From Caloramator quimbayensis (GTDB taxonomy: Bacteria > Bacillota > Clostridia > Clostridiales > Caloramatoraceae), in assembly GCF_900167605.1 (NCBI RefSeq), contig NZ_FUYH01000007.1, positions 95,885 to 159,884 on the forward strand: a stretch of DNA of 64,000 bases, read 5' to 3'. Position 1 is the stretch's first letter. Each line of letters opens with the position of its first letter. Below, one piece after another: positions 16,376 through 25,058 of the stretch. The position numbers and the translations under genes are program-made. The notes under the pieces were generated by a model. The model had not been told where the DNA came from, searched no databases, and saw only the letters and a list, made by a program, of their open reading frames with translations.

Positions 16376-17342
16376 AGTTTTCTTCTGATAGTGGATTAGA
16401 TTTAATAGCTTCTCTTAGCTTTTCATCGTCAATATGGGTATATATTTGAGTTGTAGATACGCTCTCATGACCTAATATTTGCTGAAGAGCTCTAATGTCT
16501 ACATGACCATACTTATACATGAGCGTAGCAGCAGTATGTCTTAATTTATGAGGTGTATATTTATCATCAAAAAGACCTGCTTTTTTAATAAATTTTTTAA
16601 CGAGCACTTCCACAGTAAGCTTGCTTATTCTTTGCTTTCTTTCACTCAAGAAAAGAGCATCCTTATCTTTTACGCCATCCTTAGGCCTTACTAAAAGGTA
16701 GCTTTCTATTGCTTTTATGCAGGCAGAGTTTAAGTATACAGTTCTTTCTTTATTGCCTTTTCCAACAACAGTCAAAGTATCTCCCTTTATCTTATTTATG
16801 TCTATACTTACAAGCTCGGATAATCTTAAGCCGCAGTTTAAAAACAATACAAGGATTGCATAGTCTCTTTCTTTATTCCTGCCGTCAACAATACTCAGAA
16901 GCTGCCTGCTTTGTTCTAATGTAAGATATACTGGATGTCTTTTTTCTATTTTGGGAGATTCCAGCTCCCTTGCAGGATTTTCCTTTATTATTTTAACTTT
17001 TGTTTCGAGATAGTTGAAAAAAGACTTTATAGAAGCAGTTTTTCTGGCCCTTGCATAGGCGCTGTTGTCTCGTTTTAAAGTAACATAATTTATAAAAGAA
17101 TATAAATCAGAAAGTCTAATCGATTTTATAAAATCCTCATCAATGTCACCTATATAAACATCATCTATATCATTTTTTATGTTTTTTTTTATTTTCTTTG
17201 TGTACTTTAAAAACAGTCTTAAATCCGTTTTATAACCATCTATAGTATTAGGTGATTTTCCTTTTATAGTATATAGGTATCCTAAAAAGTCGTTTAATAT
17301 CGAAGGCAGATTTTCGTCATAAATCTCAAGATGTTCTTCCAT
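16374..17342 (-). CDS. Tyrosine recombinase XerC/XerD-like
   Basis: 322 residues from the ATG at 17342, preceded by GGGGGAGGGG. An N-terminal SAM-like core-binding domain (about 10-130) precedes the catalytic domain with all active residues: Arg in LNCGLRLSEL, Lys in VVGKGNKERTV, HKLRHT, LGHES and the nucleophile Tyr in TTQIYTHI. It is probably the chromosome dimer resolvase acting at dif, helped by FtsK, which is also encoded in this window. The N-terminus carries an extra acidic stretch compared with short XerC. No phage genes surround it, so it does not look like an integrase. Confidence 0.85.
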   Translation of the reverse strand: MEEHLEIYDENLPSILNDFLGYLYTIKGKSPNTIDGYKTDLRLFLKYTKKIKKNIKNDIDDVYIGDIDEDFIKSIRLSDLYSFINYVTLKRDNSAYARARKTASIKSFFNYLETKVKIIKENPARELESPKIEKRHPVYLTLEQSRQLLSIVDGRNKERDYAILVLFLNCGLRLSELVSIDINKIKGDTLTVVGKGNKERTVYLNSACIKAIESYLLVRPKDGVKDKDALFLSERKQRISKLTVEVLVKKFIKKAGLFDDKYTPHKLRHTAATLMYKYGHVDIRALQQILGHESVSTTQIYTHIDDEKLREAIKSNPLSEEN

Positions 17343-17370
17343 AGTATCCCCTCCCCCAAATTTCATTAAC

Positions 17371-17398
17371 ATTATGCTAAATTATTATTTAGCATAAT
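17371..17398. repeat. Perfect 12-base inverted repeat overlapping the end of the 59-residue ORF
   Basis: ATTATGCTAAAT, TATT, ATTTAGCATAAT. It lies between the small membrane ORF and the Xer start. Followed by GTTTTTT on the plus strand, it could end plus-strand transcripts. On the minus strand it would fold just upstream of the Xer ribosome binding site and could modulate its translation. Confidence 0.7.
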
Positions 17399-17564
17399 GT
17401 TTTTTGCTGCTGCTCCAATAATTATTTGGCTTGCTTTGATGACTTTGAGATTTTCTTTTGTTTTTAGATTTTTTATTATTGCTCCCAAGCTCAAGAAGAA
17501 GAAAAAAGGATAAAGCTGCAAAAAACATTATTGAAACTATAAAAAGTAAAATTCTAAATATCAT
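17385..17564 (-). CDS. 59-residue single-span membrane peptide, unknown
   Basis: The ORF runs from ATG (17564) to TAA (17385) with a good GAGGTGATG just before the start. The product begins MIFRILLFIVSIMFFAALSF (one transmembrane helix, residues about 2-26) and continues as a basic, Ser/Lys/Asn-rich tail (KKSKNKRKSQSHQ, then NNYW). No family is recognised. It sits between proC (34 bases away) and the Xer gene, all on the minus strand, so it is probably part of one transcript. Confidence 0.65.
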   Translation of the reverse strand: MIFRILLFIVSIMFFAALSFFLLLELGSNNKKSKNKRKSQSHQSKPNNYWSSSKKHYAK

Positions 17565-17598
17565 TTAACATCACCTCGAATTTATGTAATTTTAGATG

Positions 17599-18393
17599 TT
17601 ATCTTATGCTGTTAATATCGAGGTTTTTCTTATATGTATTAACGATACATTCTATAACAGCGCTTCTAAATCCTTTTTCCTCGAGGGTTCTAACTCCTTC
17701 AATAGTTGTACCTCCAGGTGAACATACCATATCCTTTAGTTCTCCAGGGTGTTTTTGAGAAAGCATAGCGAGTTTTGAGCTTCCAAGCAGTGTCTGCTGT
17801 GCTGCTTTATAAGCTTCTTCTCTTGGAATTCCAAGGAGTACAGCAGCATCAGCCATAGCCTCTATAAAAATAAAAGCAAAGGCAGGACCGCTTCCGGATA
17901 TTGCTGAATAAGCATTTATATAGTTTTCCTTTGTTTCAACAACACAGCTGAAGGACTTAAGTAAACTCATTACAGTATTTTTCTCCTTTTCATCAATAAG
18001 ATTATCAAAACATACTGCAGTAAAACCTTCTCCGACTAATGCGGGAGTATTAGGCATTATCCTTACAACTTTCTTGCTGCCTATTATTTGCTTTATGCTA
18101 TCTATTTTAAAGCCTGCAGCCATTGATATTATTACAGAGCCATCTTCAATTACGCCTTTAACATCATTTAGTACATCGCTATAAACATTTGGTTTGATAG
18201 CTAAAAATATATATTTGCTTTTTTTAAAAACATCATGACTGCTTTTACAAATGTTAATGCCGTTTTTAGACATAATCTCAAGCTTGCTTTTGTCAGTATC
18301 GTATACAAAAATATCATCACTTTTTATATTATTTTTTAACATTCCATTTATCATTGCATTTGCCATGTTTCCGCATCCAATAAAACCTATCAT
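17599..18393 (-). CDS. proC: Pyrroline-5-carboxylate reductase
   Basis: 264 residues. It reduces P5C to proline with NAD(P)H. The Rossmann motif is IGFIGCGNMANAMI at the N-terminus. AIKPN, RIMPNTPALVGEG, SGSGPAF and the C-terminal signature VCSPGGTTIEGVRTLEE are all present. The ribosome binding site AGGAGG precedes the ATG. The gene leads a minus-strand group with the 59-residue ORF and the Xer gene. Confidence 0.96.
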   Translation of the reverse strand: MIGFIGCGNMANAMINGMLKNNIKSDDIFVYDTDKSKLEIMSKNGINICKSSHDVFKKSKYIFLAIKPNVYSDVLNDVKGVIEDGSVIISMAAGFKIDSIKQIIGSKKVVRIMPNTPALVGEGFTAVCFDNLIDEKEKNTVMSLLKSFSCVVETKENYINAYSAISGSGPAFAFIFIEAMADAAVLLGIPREEAYKAAQQTLLGSSKLAMLSQKHPGELKDMVCSPGGTTIEGVRTLEEKGFRSAVIECIVNTYKKNLDINSIR

Positions 18394-18580
18394 TTAAATA
18401 CCTCCTGCTTTTTTTATTACATTTTATCATAAAAATTAATCATTGATAACACATTTAATATTTTAATAACATCGGTGGATAACTCGTGTTAATAATCTTG
18501 CATTTTATAGCGTGTTACTTTCATGTTTATATAATTTTTTCGACTTTTGTAATTGATAAACATTATCAAATATAAAAAAT

Positions 18581-18631
18581 ATAATCTGTCGAAAGAAAAA
18601 ATAATCTATATATTTATTTTCGACAGATTAT
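18581..18631. repeat. Perfect 14-base inverted repeat with 23-base spacer
   Basis: ATAATCTGTCGAAA (18581-18594) and TTTCGACAGATTAT (18618-18631) in the gap between purB and proC. It is separate from the purB terminator that starts at 18637. The long spacer makes a protein operator or a long stem-loop more likely than a simple terminator. The 187 bases between it and the proC start are AT-rich with no ORF. Confidence 0.7.
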
Positions 18632-18636
18632 ATTAA

Positions 18637-18678
18637 AAAGAAAGGGGTTGTTAACAAATAAACAATCCCTTTCTTTTT
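18637..18678 (-). terminator. Terminator after purB
   Basis: AAAGAAAGGG-TTGTT and AACAA-TCCCTTTCTTT form a long stem directly after the purB stop codon. Confidence 0.8.
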
Positions 18679-18682
18679 ATTA

Positions 18683-20110
18683 TTAAACATTTATATCAAT
18701 ATTCATTTTTTCGCTGCATTCTGTTAAAATAGGATCTACATCTGATTTTATATATTCTTCCACCTGCTCTTTAGCTCTTCCGATGAAATTTTCAGCTTTT
18801 AATGCATCAATTATATCATCTTTATCGAGCTTAAATGCTGTATCGCTGCATATTCTCTCGATTAAATCATTGCTTTCTCCCATTTGTTTAACTTTCTTTG
18901 CGGCTTCCATAGAATGAATTCTTATTCTTTCATGCAGTTCCTGCCTATCCCCTCCTTTTTTAACTGCCTCCATTAATATGTTTTCGGTTGCCATGAAGGG
19001 GAGTTCTTCTTTTATGTGCTTTTCTATTACCTTCTCATATACTACCATATTAGATGTAATATTTATATATAGATTTAGTATGCCGTCTACTGCAAGGAAT
19101 GACTCAGGAATTACAATTCTTCTATTTGCTGAATCATCAAGAGTCCTTTCGAACCATTGTGTTGATGCGGTTATTGCAGGATTTAATGAATTAATAATAA
19201 CATATCTTGAAAGAGAAGATATTCTTTCGCTTCTCATTGGATTTCTCTTATATGCCATTGCTGATGAACCAATTTGATTTTTCTCAAAGGGTTCTTCTAT
19301 CTCCTTTAAACTTTGGAGTATTCTTATATCGTTGCTGAACTTGTATGCGCTTTCTGCAATTGAGGATAAGGCATTAAGAACTATCATATCCTGCTTCCTT
19401 GTATATGTTTGGCCTGTAACTTTAAAATATTTGTTTTTAAAGCCCATTTTTTCACATATAATATCATCAAGTTTTTTAACTTTTTCATGCTCATTTTCAA
19501 ATAGGTTTAGGAAACTTGCCTGAGTACCAGTTGTTCCTTTAACACCTAATAGTTTTAAGTTATCTATTACAAAATCGAGGTATTCAAGGTCACAGACTAA
19601 ATCCTGAATCCAAAGGCAAGCTCTTTTTCCTACTGTTGTAAGCTGTGCTGGTTGAAGATGAGTGAAAGCAAGGGTTGGCAGGTTTTTATATTCCATTGCA
19701 AAATCCCTGAGATTTTTTAAACATTGCAATAGCTTTTTTCGTATTAAAAGAAGTCCTTCCTTCATTATTACAACATCAGTGTTATCTCCTACATAACAGC
19801 TTGTAGCTCCAAGGTGAATTATAGGTTTCGCTTTTGGACATTGAATTCCATAGGCAAATACATGGGACATAACATCATGCCTTGTTTCTTTCTCTCTTTT
19901 CTCAGCTTCCTCATAGTTTATATCATGAATATGCTGCTTCATTTCATCTATTTGGTCCTGTGTAATGTTAAGACCTAATTCTTTTTCAGTTTCTGCAAGA
20001 GCAATCCAAAATTTTCTCCATGTAGAAAATTTGTTATCATCAGAAAATATGTTAGACATTTCTTTGCTTGCGTATCTTTTTATAAGCGGGCTTTCATATA
20101 AATCATGCAT
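18683..20110 (-). CDS. purB: Adenylosuccinate lyase
   Basis: 475 residues. It splits SAICAR to AICAR and adenylosuccinate to AMP in purine synthesis. The fumarase-superfamily segments are TRHDVMSHVF (general acid His region), HLGATSCYVGDN, THLQPAQ and the signature loop GSSAMAYKRNPMRSE. Length matches the longer clostridial PurB form. It stands alone, between terminators, and not in a pur operon. Confidence 0.96.
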   Translation of the reverse strand: MHDLYESPLIKRYASKEMSNIFSDDNKFSTWRKFWIALAETEKELGLNITQDQIDEMKQHIHDINYEEAEKREKETRHDVMSHVFAYGIQCPKAKPIIHLGATSCYVGDNTDVVIMKEGLLLIRKKLLQCLKNLRDFAMEYKNLPTLAFTHLQPAQLTTVGKRACLWIQDLVCDLEYLDFVIDNLKLLGVKGTTGTQASFLNLFENEHEKVKKLDDIICEKMGFKNKYFKVTGQTYTRKQDMIVLNALSSIAESAYKFSNDIRILQSLKEIEEPFEKNQIGSSAMAYKRNPMRSERISSLSRYVIINSLNPAITASTQWFERTLDDSANRRIVIPESFLAVDGILNLYINITSNMVVYEKVIEKHIKEELPFMATENILMEAVKKGGDRQELHERIRIHSMEAAKKVKQMGESNDLIERICSDTAFKLDKDDIIDALKAENFIGRAKEQVEEYIKSDVDPILTECSEKMNIDINV

Positions 20111-20190
20111 ATTTTTATCATCTCCTACGAATATTTTTTAATTATTAGTGTAGATTTTACGCTATATGCCGATTATAACATAAAAAAAAG

Positions 20191-20220
20191 AAAAAAGACA
20201 AGGTAATACCCTATCTTTTT
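20191..20220 (-). terminator. Terminator after the aminotransferase at 20.2 kb
   Basis: On the minus strand, AAAAGATAGGG, loop TATTA, CCTTGTCTTTT with G-T pairs, followed by a T-run. Confidence 0.7.
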
Positions 20221-20232
20221 AATTTCAATTTA

Positions 20233-21417
20233 CTATTTCAAAAAATTCTGTATTCTGTCTAAGCCCTCAACAATATTTTCCATTGATGTTGCATAGGAAA
20301 GCCTTATATAGTCATCGCTTCCAAAACCTGAACCAGGTATTGCTGCAACCTTTTCTTCTTTTAAAAGTGCCTCGCAAAAATCAACAGAACTTTCAATTTT
20401 ATGGCCCTTTATAATTTTATTTTTAATATTAGAGATATTAATCATAACATAAAAAGCTCCTTCAGGTTTTCTGCAGGATATACCTTCAATTGAATTTATT
20501 TTATCTACCATATAATTTCGTCTCTTTTGAAATTCTATTCTCATTTTTTCTATTTCATCCTGTGGGCCTTTTAATGCTTCAACGCTTGCATATTGAGCGA
20601 TTGAATTTGGATTCGATGTTTCGTGGCTTTGTACGTTAGACATTATTGCTGCAATATTTTCCTCTGAAGCAGTATACCCAATTCTCCATCCAGTCATAGA
20701 ATAAGCCTTTGACATACCATTTATTATAATCGTTCTTTTTTTAATTTCATCATTCAGCGATGCTATGCTTATGTGTTTTACATCATCATAAATTAGCTTT
20801 TCATATATTTCATCAGAAATAATTATTAAATCTTTTTCTATGGCTATTTTTGAAATCATTTCAAGGTCTTCTTTATTATAGACCGTACCTGTTGGATTAT
20901 TAGGGCTGTTTAAAATAATAGCCTTAGTTTTATTTGTAATCGCCTTTTCTAAATCTTCTTTTGCATATTTAAAAGAATTTTTTTCCTTTGTCTCAACAAA
21001 AACTGGAACTGCGTCAACAAGTTTAACAAGTTCAGGATAACTTACCCAATAAGGTACAGGTACGATTACTTCATCACCTGCGTTGCAAATAGCAAAAAGA
21101 GCATTGTATAAAGAGTGCTTTGCTCCATTTGAAATAACTATCTGAGAAGGTTTATAGTTTAGATTATTGTCTTTTTTTAATTTATCACAAATAGCTTCTT
21201 TGAGTTCTAAAATTCCTGAAGAAGGAGTATATTTAGTTTTGCCTTCTTTTATAGCTTCTATAGCAGCGTTTTGTATATTGAAAGGAGTGTTAAAGTCAGG
21301 CTCTCCAGCACCAAAACTTATGACATCTATACCTTCTTCTTTCATCTTCTTTGCTTTTGCTGTTATTGCAAGAGTTACTGATGAAGATATTTTCTGAGCT
21401 TTTTTTGACAGCTCCAT
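20233..21417 (-). CDS. Aspartate/aromatic aminotransferase, class I PLP (AspC-type)
   Basis: 394 residues from the ATG at 21417. GGAGG lies nine bases before this ATG, whereas an in-frame TTG at 21426 abuts it. Fold type I family Ib aspartate aminotransferase: SFGAGEPDFNTP, GAKHSLYNALFAI, NSPNNPTGTVY, DEIYEKLIYD, Schiff-base lysine in GMSKAYSMTGWRIGY and RLSYATS near the end. It probably makes aspartate from oxaloacetate and glutamate. The last gene of a PHP-PadR-aminotransferase group. Confidence 0.93.
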   Translation of the reverse strand: MELSKKAQKISSSVTLAITAKAKKMKEEGIDVISFGAGEPDFNTPFNIQNAAIEAIKEGKTKYTPSSGILELKEAICDKLKKDNNLNYKPSQIVISNGAKHSLYNALFAICNAGDEVIVPVPYWVSYPELVKLVDAVPVFVETKEKNSFKYAKEDLEKAITNKTKAIILNSPNNPTGTVYNKEDLEMISKIAIEKDLIIISDEIYEKLIYDDVKHISIASLNDEIKKRTIIINGMSKAYSMTGWRIGYTASEENIAAIMSNVQSHETSNPNSIAQYASVEALKGPQDEIEKMRIEFQKRRNYMVDKINSIEGISCRKPEGAFYVMINISNIKNKIIKGHKIESSVDFCEALLKEEKVAAIPGSGFGSDDYIRLSYATSMENIVEGLDRIQNFLK

Positions 21418-21437
21418 TGTATTCAACCTCCTGTTAA

Positions 21438-21809
21438 TTATTTATATATAGTTTTAAGAGTAGCATCTACTATTCTTAAAGATTCATCAAGTAGAGGCTT
21501 ATATAATAATTTTAATTTTTCATAATGTTTTATTCCAATATCAGTGATTTTATAATGCCTTTTAGTTTTCTTATCAGGTTCATCCCACCAGCCTTCGATT
21601 AAAAGATTATCCTCCATATCGCGTAAAAGAGGATATATCATTCCAGGACTGGGTCTCCAGCTATAATTCAAACTTATTTCAATCATATCTATTATTTCAT
21701 TTCCATAACAGCTTCTTTCAGATAAGAAGTGGAGAATAAAAAGTTTAACTATAGCAGTTGTGTTTAGCTTGTTTGGAAATTGTCTGTTTCTATTTTCTCC
21801 ACTTGGCAT
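21438..21809 (-). CDS. PadR-family transcriptional regulator
   Basis: 123 residues. A winged helix of the PadR type is visible: LFILHFLSERSCYGNEIIDMIE, SPGMIYPLLRDMEDNLLI (recognition region) and the wing RHYKITDIGIKHYEKL, then a short dimerisation helix. It lies 20 bases upstream of the aminotransferase and 4 bases downstream of the PHP gene, so it is in one operon and may regulate it. The ligand is unknown. Confidence 0.88.
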   Translation of the reverse strand: MPSGENRNRQFPNKLNTTAIVKLFILHFLSERSCYGNEIIDMIEISLNYSWRPSPGMIYPLLRDMEDNLLIEGWWDEPDKKTKRHYKITDIGIKHYEKLKLLYKPLLDESLRIVDATLKTIYK

Positions 21810-21813
21810 AGTT

Positions 21814-22659
21814 TCACCTCTTTAACTTTTTTAATTCATCGATTTCAGTGCTTCCAACTCCATATTTACCGAGTATATACTCTCCGTTAGTGCATATTCC
21901 GTGGCAGTCGCTTCCGCCTGTAATTATCATTTTGTTTTGCTTAGCTATTTCATAAAGAGCTTTAGATTGACTATTACTTTGCAATGAATGATATACTTCT
22001 ATGCCTTCAGCGCCATATTCTTTTAAATTAAGTATAAGCTCTTTAATATCAAATATATCTAAACTATTATCTATTATAAATGGATGAGCAATAACAGGCA
22101 GACCTTTAGCTTTTTTTATTAAGGAAATAGCGTCTTTCGTTAATAATTTATATCTCTCAACATATCCGGGTTTCCCGCTTTCAAGTAGTTTATCAAAAGC
22201 TTCTGATGTATCTTTAAAATAACCTTTTTTGACAAGAACACGTCCTATATGAGGCCTTCCTAAAGATTTTACGTTGCTTCCAGCTTCTAATTCTACTTCT
22301 TCAACCCTAATATCATATCCTTGTTTTGTTATTTTATCTATCATCTCATATATTCTTTTAACTCGTGATTGCTGTAAAAATTTTAAATCTTCTAATAATT
22401 CTAAGTTCCTATAATCTATATAATAACCTAATACATGTATTTCTAATCCATTATAAAAAGAACTCAGCTCTATTCCAGGAATAAAATCAATACCATACAT
22501 CTTTGATAGTAACTCGCAATCTTCCAATGAATCAACTGTATCGTGATCAGTAATAGATAAACCTATTAATTTTTTTTTCTTTGCTATTTTGAATATAGCA
22601 TCAGAATCAAGAAGTCCATCTGATGCTTTAGTATGTATATGAAGATCATATTCTATCAT
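21814..22659 (-). CDS. PHP-domain metal-dependent phosphoesterase (YciV/TrpH type)
   Basis: 281 residues. Metal-binding PHP motifs in order: DLHIHTKASDG, ITDHDTV, PGIELSS, HVLGYYID, AHPF and GSDCHG. Relatives hydrolyse 3',5'-nucleoside bisphosphates or trim RNA 5' ends (RNase AM). The precise substrate here is inferred, not shown. First gene of the PHP-PadR-aminotransferase group. Confidence 0.85.
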   Translation of the reverse strand: MIEYDLHIHTKASDGLLDSDAIFKIAKKKKLIGLSITDHDTVDSLEDCELLSKMYGIDFIPGIELSSFYNGLEIHVLGYYIDYRNLELLEDLKFLQQSRVKRIYEMIDKITKQGYDIRVEEVELEAGSNVKSLGRPHIGRVLVKKGYFKDTSEAFDKLLESGKPGYVERYKLLTKDAISLIKKAKGLPVIAHPFIIDNSLDIFDIKELILNLKEYGAEGIEVYHSLQSNSQSKALYEIAKQNKMIITGGSDCHGICTNGEYILGKYGVGSTEIDELKKLKR

Positions 22660-22814
22660 TATATCACCATAATTACCATTTTATTTTAATATACCACTTA
22701 ATTTTCTGTATGTCTATATCGTTTTGAAAGATTTCTTGCAAAAATTAATTCTCATGAATAAAATTCAACTCGCATAGTTTACATAAAAAAGATTATGTAA
22801 CTTATTGATTAAAC

Positions 22815-22845
22815 AAAAATGCCATATCGATATATGGCATTTTTA
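22815..22845 (-). terminator. Terminator after spoVS
   Basis: AAATGCCATAT and ATATGGCATTT around CGAT with A- and T-runs at both ends. It can also stop plus-strand transcription. Confidence 0.8.
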
Positions 22846-22877
22846 CAAATTTTTAATGCAATTACTTAATATAAAAT

Positions 22878-23138
22878 TTATCTTGGTTCAACGATAAATT
22901 TTATTGCTGTTCTTTCCTCTCCTTCTATAACTATATCTGTAAAAGCAGGAATACATACAAGGTTAAGACCGCTTGGAGCCATAAATCCTCGAGCAATTGC
23001 AATAGCCTTTACAGCTTGATTGATTGCTCCAGCTCCTATTGCCTGTATTTCAGCACAGCCATTGTCTCTTAAAACTCCGGATAGAGCTCCTGCTACAGCA
23101 TTTGGATTGGATTTTCCTGATACTTTTAATACTTCCAT
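22878..23138 (-). CDS. spoVS: Stage V sporulation protein S
   Basis: 86 residues, the normal SpoVS length, with the conserved EVLKVSGKSNPNAVAGAL, VRAIGAGA-like IQAIGAGAINQAVKAIAIARG and KFIVEPR ends. A small Alba-like nucleic-acid-binding protein needed for spore coat and core maturation in Bacillus. The ribosome binding site is GGGAGG. A sigma-H-type promoter is visible upstream, and its neighbour rny is the same as in Bacillus. Confidence 0.97.
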   Translation of the reverse strand: MEVLKVSGKSNPNAVAGALSGVLRDNGCAEIQAIGAGAINQAVKAIAIARGFMAPSGLNLVCIPAFTDIVIEGEERTAIKFIVEPR

Positions 23139-23183
23139 TATAAAACCTCCCTATGAGCACAAATATTAGTCTTTAACATTAAT

Positions 23184-23210
23184 ATTCTACATAAATGAAA
23201 AATTTCCTCC
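23184..23210 (-). promoter_or_regulatory. Sigma-H-type promoter of spoVS
   Basis: On the minus strand, GGAGGAAAT (23202-23210), an 11-base spacer and GTAGAAT (23184-23190) match RNAGGAWWW-N11-RNNGAAT exactly. It ends 45 bases before the spoVS start. spoVS is known to be sigma-H dependent in Bacillus subtilis. Confidence 0.7.
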
Positions 23211-23257
23211 TAATTTATATTAATATTTAGAAAAATTATATAATTTTGGTAAAGATT

Positions 23258-23284
23258 AAGGCAGCAAATAAAATTTGCTGCCTT
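23258..23284 (-). terminator. Terminator after rny
   Basis: AAGGCAGCAAAT and ATTTGCTGCCTT form a 12-base perfect stem with a 3-base loop, ten bases after the rny stop codon. Confidence 0.85.
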
Positions 23285-23294
23285 ATAAAAGAAA

Positions 23295-24839
23295 TTATTT
23301 TGCATATTCAATTGCTCTAACTTCTCTTATTACATTAACCTTTATTTGACCGGGATATTCAAGCTCGCTTTCGATTTTCTTTACTATATCCCTTGCCATT
23401 TGAATTGCTTCTGCATCTGTTATTTGTTCTGGTTTAACCATTATTCTAATTTCTCTTCCAGCTTGTATCGCAAAGGATTTTTCAACTCCATCGAAGGAGT
23501 CTGCGATTTCTTCAAGTTTTTCTAATCTCTTAATATATGCTTCGAGAGTTTCTCTTCTTGCACCAGGCCTTGCTGCTGATATTGCGTCAGCTGCAGACAC
23601 AAGAATTGCCTCTACTGTCTGAGGTTCAATATCATTATGGTGAGCTGATACCGCATGAATGATAGCAGGAGATTCGTTATATTTCTTTAATATATCACCG
23701 CCAATAAGTGCGTGTGGCCCTTCAACTTCATGGTCAATTGCTTTACCAATATCATGAAGCAATCCTGCTCTTTTTGCAATAGTAACATCGATTCCAAGCT
23801 CAGCAGCCATCAATCCAGCAAGGTAGGATACTTCTATTGAATGATTTAAAACATTTTGACCATAGCTTGTTCTATACTTTAGTCTTCCTAATAATTTGAT
23901 TAATTCTGAATGAATACCATGAACTCCTGTTTCAAAGGTAGCTTGCTCACCTTGTTCTCTAATTTCATTTTCAACTTCTTTCTTGGCTTTTTCAACCATT
24001 TCCTCAATTCTAGCGGGATGAATTCTTCCATCAGTTATAAGTTTTTCAAGCGCTAATCTTGCAATTTCCCTTCTAATTGGATCAAAACCTGACAAAATAA
24101 CAGCTTCAGGAGTATCATCAATTATTAAATCGATTCCTGTTAAAGTTTCAAGAGTTCTTATATTTCTGCCTTCTCTGCCTATTATTCTGCCTTTCATTTC
24201 ATCATTTGGAAGGGTTACAACCGATACTGTTGTTTCGGCAACATGCTCAGCAGCACAACGTTGAATCGCACATGCTATAATCTCTTTAGCCCTTTTTTCT
24301 CCTTCTTCACGTGCTTTTGTTTCAATATCTTTTATCATAATTGCTGCTTCATGTTTAACTTCCTTTTCAACATCGCTTAATAATAATTGTTTTGCTTCTT
24401 CAGTTGTAAGTCCAGCAAGTCTTTCCAATTCTTCAATCTGTTTATTATAAAGCTGAGTGATTTCATCCTGCAGATTTTGAACTTCTATCTGCTTTTTATT
24501 TATATTTTCTTCTCTAACTTCGAGTGCTTCAACTTTTTTATCTAAAGTTTCTTCTCTTTGAAGAACTCTTCTTTCCATTCTCTGAAGTTCATTTCTGCGT
24601 TCGCGTACTTCTTTTTCAAATTCTGTTCTTAACTTATGGACTTCTTCCTTTGCTTCAATAATTGCTTCCTTCTTTTTTGATTCTGCCTCTTTTTCAGCCT
24701 CAGAAACTATCTTTTTAGCAAGCTCCTCTGCACTTTGGATTTTTCCTTCAGCTATATTTTTTCTAACAAAATAGCCTGCAATAAAGGCTATTATTGCAAC
24801 TCCACCAGATATTATATATGATGTATAAAATTGAATAAT
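23295..24839 (-). CDS. rny: Ribonuclease Y, apparently starting at an ATT codon
   Basis: From an ATT at 24839 the product has 514 residues, the normal RNase Y length. The first ATG in frame (24578) would remove 87 residues, including the membrane anchor. No ATG, GTG or TTG occurs in frame between them, while AAGGAGG sits six bases before the ATT. The missing N-terminus is clearly RNase Y: a transmembrane helix ending in [14 protein letters not shown] and a long coiled coil (about 30-200). Then follow the KH domain ([17 protein letters not shown]), the HD domain ([15 protein letters not shown]) and the family C-terminus ending VRAIEYAK. RNase Y starts mRNA decay at the membrane. Confidence 0.93.
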   Translation of the reverse strand: MIQFYTSYIISGGVAIIAFIAGYFVRKNIAEGKIQSAEELAKKIVSEAEKEAESKKKEAIIEAKEEVHKLRTEFEKEVRERRNELQRMERRVLQREETLDKKVEALEVREENINKKQIEVQNLQDEITQLYNKQIEELERLAGLTTEEAKQLLLSDVEKEVKHEAAIMIKDIETKAREEGEKRAKEIIACAIQRCAAEHVAETTVSVVTLPNDEMKGRIIGREGRNIRTLETLTGIDLIIDDTPEAVILSGFDPIRREIARLALEKLITDGRIHPARIEEMVEKAKKEVENEIREQGEQATFETGVHGIHSELIKLLGRLKYRTSYGQNVLNHSIEVSYLAGLMAAELGIDVTIAKRAGLLHDIGKAIDHEVEGPHALIGGDILKKYNESPAIIHAVSAHHNDIEPQTVEAILVSAADAISAARPGARRETLEAYIKRLEKLEEIADSFDGVEKSFAIQAGREIRIMVKPEQITDAEAIQMARDIVKKIESELEYPGQIKVNVIREVRAIEYAK

Positions 24840-24910
24840 ACAACACCTCCTTAATAATTAAAATCACTAACTCCAGTAAATATATTAAATAAATAAAATA
24901 CCGGAATCAA

Positions 24911-24956
24911 ATCGATTCGTGTAATAATTAATTTTTGAATATTTCTTCGAATCGAT
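24911..24956. repeat. Inverted repeat upstream of rny
   Basis: ATCGATTCG (24911-24919) and CGAATCGAT (24948-24956), 28 bases apart, about 70-117 bases before the rny start codon. It could be an operator or a leader stem-loop. Confidence 0.55.
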
Positions 24957-25000
24957 ATATAATAACCTGGCTAAGAAAAATTACCATTCGAAGCATATAA

Positions 25001-25033
25001 CAAATAATGACCAATTGATATAACCATTATTTG
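25001..25033. terminator. Hairpin after the repair operon
   Basis: CAAATAATG and CATTATTTG around a 15-base loop, 26 bases after the stop codon of the Rad50-like C-terminal half. It probably ends the recA-linked transcript and separates it from rny. The T-run is stronger on the plus strand. Confidence 0.5.
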
Positions 25034-25058
25034 TCTTTATTTTATTATAGAATTAATA

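Noticed and set aside
16374..17342. Tyrosine recombinase as a sign of an integrated phage or element
   Set aside because: No phage genes, tRNA attachment duplication or base composition shift around it; it sits among housekeeping genes and looks like XerC/XerD.
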